From Coneutiohabitans sp964457925 (GTDB lineage Bacteria > Zhuqueibacterota > Zhuqueibacteria > Zhuqueibacterales > Zhuqueibacteraceae): DNA of 64,000 bases. Location of the stretch: the NCBI GenBank assembly GCA_964457925.1, contig CAYWGH010000004.1, forward strand, positions 124,001 through 188,000, given 5' to 3'. The stretch's first letter is position 1, and every line of letters begins with the position of its first letter. Positions 58,791 to 64,000 of this stretch are shown in pieces. The notes beneath the pieces are model-generated. The model did not search any database, had not been told where the DNA came from, and saw nothing but the letters and a program-made list of their open reading frames with translations. The translations under genes were made by a program, and so were the position numbers.

Positions 58791-59804
58791 TCATTTCCCA
58801 TGCGCCACATACGAAACGCTGCCGTCGTTGCCGACAATGAACGTCTCCGTGCCGTTGGTGCTGCCGCTTGACCAATTGCTGAAATTGTAAACCACGCCGT
58901 TGTAGGTTTGGCTGTTCGCGCGAGCAGTGACATTGGTATCCTGCTTCACCTCTGTAGTGTGCGGCGAGTTTTTATTCTGGCCGTTCACGACGATGACGCC
59001 GCCATTTCCCGCGCCGCAAGGAAATTGGTTTTTGAAGGTCACGTCGTAGTAGGCGTCAAAGACCGCCTCATATGTCGCAGCCCCATCCACTGTGATGAGG
59101 TGAGGATTGCTATAAGTCAAATGGCTTCCATTTCGTGTCCACTCCCTGAACTTCCGTGTTATTCCCTCATGCTCTTGTGGGGAGGGAGAGTGAATCCAGA
59201 GCTGGCTTTCCGTGTTTATCTTGCGCTCGATGTAGGTTCCCGGAAACTGGCACCATGTACCGCTCATGGTTTGGCCGACACATATGACCCCGCCGCCGAA
59301 GCTGTTGCGGAAGACGAGGGCGTTAAGCGGACCGCCTCCACTCAAGCCGTTGCCTTCATGATACCCCACTGGCATGCCTTGTTGCGGAATAACGTTAATG
59401 AGCAATACTCCATGCTGCGGTTGCAGGTTTTACGCCGGAACCTGATCGACCTTGATATTGCGAATGGCCGCCTCGCTGCCGTCAAAACCGGGCGGAATAT
59501 AAACAACAAATGCGGCATGACCATTTTCCCCTTGGCGTATTGTGCCGAACACCACAATATCCCCAAGCTCGATGCCGCTCAAACTTGCGCCGGAAACGTA
59601 GGGAAAATTATTTTCGTCAATTTGCGACACATAGGTTTTCGCCGGATTGCACTCCTGATCGCCGTCATAACGACCGAACGCCCTTCCTTGCGCATATCCC
59701 CAGCAAATGCTTGAAGCGGGCGCGACGAACTCCATAAACTCAAACATACTTTTGATGCGCTCTCCCGGAGTCAGTTTAAGGAAACTGCGAACCTTGGCTT
59801 CCAT
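58791..59804 (-). pseudogene. CHAP-like secreted amidase-type gene broken by an in-frame TAA
   Basis: From the ATG at 59804 the frame reads 124 codons, meets TAA at 59432-59430, and continues in the same frame to 58791 (338 codons in all). The first part has SSICWGYAQG with C34 and GENGHAAFVVY with H96, the order expected of a CHAP/NlpC amidase-like domain. The second part is an all-beta domain of low complexity (VDGAATYEAVFDAYYDVTF, YNFSNWSSGSTNGTETF). No N-terminal signal is seen. It may be a recent nonsense mutation, or two independent frames, the second starting at a TTG at 59405. Confidence 0.65.
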
Positions 59805-60062
59805 CGTTCATGTTCGAAGCCGTAGAGTACTTTCGGCTCTTTGGGCATATTCTGTTTCTTTCAAGCTAGAATTTATCTATCAGAATCGTGCTCATTATTT
59901 TTTCCGTGCTGAAGGCCGCTCAATCAAGTTAGCCGTCAGAATGAATCCGTCGGATGCACAAATCTCCCAACAAGCAACCACGAATGCGCGAATACACGAT
60001 CAGCATCTTGTCCGCCCAGATATAATTTTCTACTCAGAATTCCGGCTTTAATCAAGCGTTTT

Positions 60063-61016
60063 TTAGCACACCACAACAGTTCCCGTTTTGCCTTGCCAGG
60101 CCTCCTCAAACGCGTCAATTGAAGTGATCAGCACGCGCCGGCCCCCGCTCTCCAAAAAATTAATGGCCCCGCGAATCTTCGGCCCCATGCTGCCCGGCGG
60201 GAAATGCCCCTCGGCGTAATAGGCTTTCAACTCATCGAGCGTGAGATGATCGAGCCATTTCTCGTTCGGTTGTTTGAAATTGATGGCAACTTTCTCCACC
60301 GGCGTCAAGATCGCAAGCTCGTCCGCGCCGATGTCTTTGGCTAGAACCGCTGCAGCAAGATCCTTGTCAATCACGGCATTGATGCCCTCCAATCGTTCGG
60401 CGCGCTCGTGATGATCGAGGTAAACCGGAATGCCGCCGCCGCCCGCCGCAATCACGACGTGACCGCTTTGCACTAATTCGCGAATAACGTTGCGCTCGAC
60501 GATGGCCAGCGGCTCGGGCGAGGGCACAACACGGCGCCAGCCGCGGCCCACATCTTCTTTCATCACCCAACCCAGGCGTTCACGCAGCTCTGCGACTTGC
60601 TCGCAGCTGTAAACCGGCCCGATGAATTTCGAGGGTTGCTTGATCGAGGGATCATCGGGATGCACCACGACTTGCGTGACAATCGTGACGACTTCTTTTT
60701 CCAAACCATGACGATGCAGCATATTCAACAATGATTGTTGAATCATGTAACCCATGCCGCCCTGCAAATCCGCCACAATTACACCGAGCGGCAGCGGCGG
60801 CACCAAATGACGCGTGGCTTCCACGCGCATGAGCGCATTGCCGACTTGCGGGCCGTTGCCGTGCACAATGACGGCTCTATATCCTTCCTCAATCAGCTTC
60901 ACCATGCCCTTCAGGCTGCGGCGCGTATTGGCAAACTGCTGATAGATGTTGCCGTCTTCAAACTCACGCGTGATGGCGTTGCCGCCCAGAGCGACGACAA
61001 TACACTTTTGCAACAT
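60063..61016 (-). CDS. arcC: Carbamate kinase
   Basis: Product of 317 residues. VVALGGNAITREFE, VIVHGNGPQVGNALMR, VTIVTQVVVHPDDPS and VIAAGGGGIPVY are the conserved segments of the amino-acid-kinase fold enzyme. It makes ATP from carbamoyl phosphate, or the reverse. There is no arginine deiminase or ornithine carbamoyltransferase gene next to it; instead it follows the GTPase-like gene by three bases. The start is the ATG at 61016. Confidence 0.93.
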   Translation of the reverse strand: MLQKCIVVALGGNAITREFEDGNIYQQFANTRRSLKGMVKLIEEGYRAVIVHGNGPQVGNALMRVEATRHLVPPLPLGVIVADLQGGMGYMIQQSLLNMLHRHGLEKEVVTIVTQVVVHPDDPSIKQPSKFIGPVYSCEQVAELRERLGWVMKEDVGRGWRRVVPSPEPLAIVERNVIRELVQSGHVVIAAGGGGIPVYLDHHERAERLEGINAVIDKDLAAAVLAKDIGADELAILTPVEKVAINFKQPNEKWLDHLTLDELKAYYAEGHFPPGSMGPKIRGAINFLESGGRRVLITSIDAFEEAWQGKTGTVVVC

Positions 61017-61019
61017 GGC

Positions 61020-62333
61020 TTATACAAATCGTTTCAAAGCTTCGACAAGATCCGGCTGGCCAATTTCCTGAAGCTCGTAAGTCACCCGCGTCGAGGGCTT
61101 GTTGATATGCAATAGTTTCCGCAAGTCAATGGGCGTGGCAATGATCACGCTGTCGCAATCCGTGGCATTGATCGTCGCTTCCAAATCGCGGATTTGTTGC
61201 TCGCCGTATCCCATCGCGGGCAACAATGCACCAATGCCGGGATAGCGTTTGAACGTATCAATCAAACTGCCGCGCAAAAACGGCCGGGGATCCACAATCC
61301 CTCGCGCGCCGAAGTTCTTCGCGGCAACGACGCCTGCGCCTACAGTCATCTCGCCATGCGTCAACGTCGGGCCGTCTTCAATGCACAACACGCGCTGGTT
61401 GCGAATGATGTTCGCATCTTCTACGGCAATCGGCGAAGCGGCATCGATGATCATCGCGTTCGGATTGTGTTCCGCTACGGTTTGCCGCACACTCTCGATA
61501 TCCTTCTTCGGCGCTGAATCTTCTTTGTTGATGACGATGACATCGGCCATGCGCAAATTGGTTTCGCCGGGATGGTAGCGCGTTTCATGCCCGGGCCGCA
61601 AAGGATCAACCACAACGATGTGCAAATCGGGCTTGAAAAACGGCGTGTCGTTGTTGCCGCCATCCCACAACACAATATCCGCCTCTTGTTCGGCGCGCGC
61701 CAGAATCGCGGCATAATCGACGCCCGCGTAAACCACGGTGCCCATGTTTATGTGCGGCTCATACTCTTCGCGTTCTTCGATGGTGCATTTGTGTTCGGTA
61801 AGATCAGCATAACTGCCGAAGCGCTGCACCGCCTGCGCCGCCAGATCGCCGTAAGGCATGGGATGGCGCACCGCCACCAGCTTCTTGCCATACCCTTTCA
61901 GAATTTGTGCGACACGGCGCGTTGTCTGGCTTTTGCCACAGCCCGTGCGCACCGCGCAAATCGCAATCACCGGCTTCTTTGACGGCACCATCGTCTCGTG
62001 CGCGCCCAGCAGTTTGAATGTTGCGCCGGCCGCGTTGACCTGGCTGGCCTTGTGCATCACGTATTCATGCGAAACATCGCTGTAAGAAAAAACGACTTCG
62101 GCGATCTTTTCATTGCGAATCAAATCTACCAGCTCACTCTCGGGATAAATTGGAACACCCTTGGGATAAAGCTTGCCCGCCAGTTGTGCGGGATAGCGGC
62201 GCCCCTCAATGTTGGGGATTTGCGTCGCTGTGAATGCCACCACTTCATATTCTTCGCGGTCGCGATAAACCAAATTGAAATTGTGGAAGTCGCGCCCGGC
62301 AGCTCCCATAATAAGGACCCGCGTTTTCGCCAT
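61020..62333 (-). CDS. Cyclic-2,3-diphosphoglycerate-synthetase-like P-loop protein
   Basis: Product of 437 residues from the ATG at 62333 with AAGGAA upstream; earlier in-frame codons are not conserved. RVLIMGAAGRDFHNFNLVYR is the N-terminus and AICAVRTGCGKSQTTRRVAQ a P-loop; VLWDGGNNDTPFFKPDLHIV and VVVDPLRPGHETRYHPGETN follow. The family includes the archaeal enzyme making cyclic 2,3-diphosphoglycerate. Bacterial members are not known to make it. The tight pairing with arcC suggests a shared pathway with carbamoyl phosphate or another acyl phosphate, which is inference. Confidence 0.75.
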   Translation of the reverse strand: MAKTRVLIMGAAGRDFHNFNLVYRDREEYEVVAFTATQIPNIEGRRYPAQLAGKLYPKGVPIYPESELVDLIRNEKIAEVVFSYSDVSHEYVMHKASQVNAAGATFKLLGAHETMVPSKKPVIAICAVRTGCGKSQTTRRVAQILKGYGKKLVAVRHPMPYGDLAAQAVQRFGSYADLTEHKCTIEEREEYEPHINMGTVVYAGVDYAAILARAEQEADIVLWDGGNNDTPFFKPDLHIVVVDPLRPGHETRYHPGETNLRMADVIVINKEDSAPKKDIESVRQTVAEHNPNAMIIDAASPIAVEDANIIRNQRVLCIEDGPTLTHGEMTVGAGVVAAKNFGARGIVDPRPFLRGSLIDTFKRYPGIGALLPAMGYGEQQIRDLEATINATDCDSVIIATPIDLRKLLHINKPSTRVTYELQEIGQPDLVEALKRFV

Positions 62334-62649
62334 ATTGAGATTCCTTCTATAATCACCAAAACTGGAAAGGCCCGTTCGTGGATCGCGCCTTGAGCAGGTG
62401 AGAACCGGAACGGAAAGTAAACGGCGGGAATATAGCGGATATCCAGATGATTTGCAAGTTTGGTAAGCGGTGAGAAGAGATGGAGGAGAGCACCATCGTC
62501 TCAAAAATCCAGGCTTGCTTTTAAAATGGGGGGGTGTAAAGTTTTGCCGAGATCTGAACACACTGGCGATCAAATTCAGCATTGCCATCCACTCATAAGA
62601 GTGAGTGCAATCAATTTCAGAATACCGAATAAGTAGTAGGGTAAATTGC
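62334..62649. other. Divergent spacer, no gene
   Basis: A 316-bp region between the divergent GTPase-like and Uma2 genes. It must contain both promoters; I see no clear -35/-10 pair and no repeats except a short run of seven G at 62528-62534. Confidence 0.35.
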
Positions 62650-63285
62650 ATGAGCGCCATTGCCTTGAAAGAAACCGAATCCAAAACTTCGTGCTCACTG
62701 TTCTTTGCCACCGAAGAGGAGTTTGCTACGTGTCGGGATGAGGACACCAGGGCTGATTATATTGATGGGGAGGTTGTTATTATGACGTCGGAATCAACGC
62801 TGAATGGCGGGCAAGAAACGTGGTTCAGTAATCTGCTGAATCTGTTTCCTACAAAGAACAACCTGGGCTGGGTAAATTCGACTGGCAGTGTTCAAGTTCA
62901 ATTGCGGCAAGGCTTGCGGCGCAATCCTGAGGTTGTCTTTATTGAGAAGGATCGTACCGCAACTATTCGCGAAACACACATCGACGGCGCGCCGGATTTG
63001 ATCGCGGAATTTGTCTCGCCGGATAGCGCAATTCGCGATTGGCATGAGAAGTACATCGAATATGAAGCCGCCGGCGTGAGGGAATATTGGATTATCGACC
63101 GCCAGCAACAGCGCATCGCGGTTTGCTCACTTGTTGAGGAGCGGCGCTATCATGCGATTGCGCCGCAGGAGGGGAAAATTCATTCCGCGGTGGTGCCGGG
63201 ATTTTGGATCAAGCTCGAATGGCTGTGGCAGGGACCTGAGTTTGACACATATGCAATGGCACAGGAGATTGGAACGATTTCTTGA
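62650..63285 (+). CDS. Uma2 family PD-(D/E)XK endonuclease (DUF820)
   Basis: Product of 211 residues from the ATG at 62650, with GTAGGG upstream. EDTRADYIDGEVVIM and PDLIAEFVSPDSAIRDWHEKY with the ensuing EAAGVREYWIIDRQ are the diagnostic Uma2 phrases; the nuclease core acids are in PDLIAEF. Such genes occur in many copies in cyanobacteria and other free-living bacteria, with unknown function. It converges on the DUF5683-type gene. Confidence 0.85.
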   Translation: MSAIALKETESKTSCSLFFATEEEFATCRDEDTRADYIDGEVVIMTSESTLNGGQETWFSNLLNLFPTKNNLGWVNSTGSVQVQLRQGLRRNPEVVFIEKDRTATIRETHIDGAPDLIAEFVSPDSAIRDWHEKYIEYEAAGVREYWIIDRQQQRIAVCSLVEERRYHAIAPQEGKIHSAVVPGFWIKLEWLWQGPEFDTYAMAQEIGTIS

Positions 63286-63302
63286 ATCTTCGTGATCCTT
63301 CC

Positions 63303-64000
63303 CTAAAACTCCCACTGCGCCGTCAAGCGAATCTCGTCTCTCCTTCCTTTCACGCCAAATTGCGGAACATAAGACGCCCCTTCCGCCCCCTCTTTCAACC
63401 GGGAATTGTGGCGATTGGCGAGCCAGGCGGCATGAATGCCGCTGATGATGTGATTGGCAATGATTGCGGCAATCACCAGTTCGCCGCGGTTGAAGGCGCG
63501 CTCGCTGCGCAAGCGAATGTCATCGAAGCGCTCGCGATTAGCCTCGGAATCCCAGCGCCAGAAATGCGTGGCGGGATCATAAAGCGCGGCCACGTCGCGC
63601 CGCTGCAAACGCGATTGATTGTAATCGTCGATACTGGTGTAGTTACCGACATCGACAAAAAACTTGTCAGTCTTCCCCTCGATGTCTGCTTGCGCATGCT
63701 GGGCCGCGAGCAGGTGGTAGTCGTCCTTCTGCCAGTTGCCATAAACATTGAACGAAATCACGCCGAGCCAAAGCGCCACATCCGCCACAAAAAAATTGCG
63801 CGCGGCTGTGCGAGCGCCCACCGCTTTTTGACCCCATCCTGGAATGGCGGCCGAACGCAAAAACGCGCCGCCAATGGAGATTTTCTTGTCGTTAGACGCT
63901 GCCGTATCGCTGGCGCCGTGAAATTGCTCTGCTTCTAAAGCCGCGGGAAGATGTTCATCACTCTGCGCGGCGGTTTGGGCATGAGAGATGCCCATCAACA
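63303..64000 (-). CDS. DUF5683-type envelope protein, 5' end outside the window
   Basis: At least 232 residues, reaching the right edge. The frame is open to the last base, and residues at the edge (LMGISHAQT) look like the end of a signal peptide, so the true start lies outside the window. SIGGAFLRSAAIPGWGQ is the DUF5683 signature; two hydrophobic segments (~65-80 and ~175-190) flank a charged region rich in Arg, Asp and Tyr. Probably an outer-membrane or periplasmic protein with no assigned function. Confidence 0.7.
   Translation of the reverse strand, partial: LMGISHAQTAAQSDEHLPAALEAEQFHGASDTAASNDKKISIGGAFLRSAAIPGWGQKAVGARTAARNFFVADVALWLGVISFNVYGNWQKDDYHLLAAQHAQADIEGKTDKFFVDVGNYTSIDDYNQSRLQRRDVAALYDPATHFWRWDSEANRERFDDIRLRSERAFNRGELVIAAIIANHIISGIHAAWLANRHNSRLKEGAEGASYVPQFGVKGRRDEIRLTAQWEF

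Noticed and set aside
58791..59804. TAA read as a special amino acid
   Set aside because: TAA is not known to be used for Sec or Pyl; a nonsense mutation or two genes explains it better.
1..64000. CRISPR arrays, tRNA or rRNA genes, prophage
   Set aside because: No regularly spaced direct repeats, no tRNA-like cloverleaf or rRNA motifs, and no phage structural genes were recognised.

Overview
The window looks like part of the chromosome of a Gram-negative, heterotrophic bacterium from a poorly sampled lineage. Evidence for an outer membrane is a TonB-dependent receptor, an S49 protease fused to a barrel-like domain, SPOR-domain proteins and barrel-like proteins. The gene mix (OpcA next to Zwf, a long-form IspH, SpmA/SpmB, carbamate kinase beside a cyclic-2,3-diphosphoglycerate-synthetase-like GTPase) would suit the FCB/KSB1/Calditrichota part of the tree. 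That placement is inference; the window contains no rRNA. Most of the sequence is housekeeping and densely coded, with moderately high GC, and several genes start with TTG behind a good ribosome binding site.

Layout. 0-5.5 kb: minus-strand run of alkA-like glycosylase, ICMT-like membrane protein, zwf, opcA, pgl and a truncated HDAC-family gene (oxidative pentose phosphate branch). 5.6-14 kb: TPR/beta-propeller lipoprotein, arylamine N-acetyltransferase, a peroxiredoxin whose catalytic cysteine codon is UGA, rnhA, a barrel-like protein, a metallophosphoesterase and a MATE pump. 14-17.4 kb: mdh, rplU-rpmA and RNase G, each followed by a clear intrinsic terminator. 17.4-18.1 kb: a gene-free stretch with a possible small RNA or attenuator and a structured leader. 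18-31.2 kb: a long minus-strand series with yigZ, ispH, rlmH, a UPF0173 hydrolase, folE, yhcC, a DJ-1 homologue, moaD/moaE interrupted by an Rpn-type nuclease, a LON-domain protein, queG, a Rieske protein, a thioesterase, an MBL hydrolase and mrp. 31.4-33.5 kb: sodB, kinase-gene fragments and queD. 33.6-41 kb: plus-strand spmA-spmB, a SPOR lipoprotein, yebC, ruvC-ruvA-ruvB, queA and ispD-ispF. 41-43 kb: a REP-associated transposase flanked by two REP-like palindromes, and a PHP-domain lipoprotein. 43-53 kb: sppA-like protease, then the classical block yceD-rpmF-plsX-fabH-fabD-fabG-acpP-fabF-rnc. 53-64 kb: a SPOR protein, ndk, a TonB-dependent receptor, sucC-sucD, a broken CHAP-like secreted protein, arcC with its GTPase partner, a Uma2 nuclease and a truncated DUF5683-type gene.

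Connections. Four queuosine-related genes (folE, queD, queG, queA) are scattered over 18 kb. Three MEP isoprenoid genes (ispH, ispD, ispF) lie in two places. Fatty-acid initiation and elongation are almost complete in one block.

The strongest unusual signal is the peroxiredoxin at 8261-8743. An in-frame TGA sits exactly where PrxQ/Bcp proteins have the peroxidatic Cys, and the frame continues to a full-length protein, which is best explained by selenocysteine. Second-tier signals are the possible RNA upstream of rng, the arcC/GTPase pair, the nuclease inside the moa operon, the RAYT/REP unit, and a secreted amidase-like gene split by an in-frame TAA.
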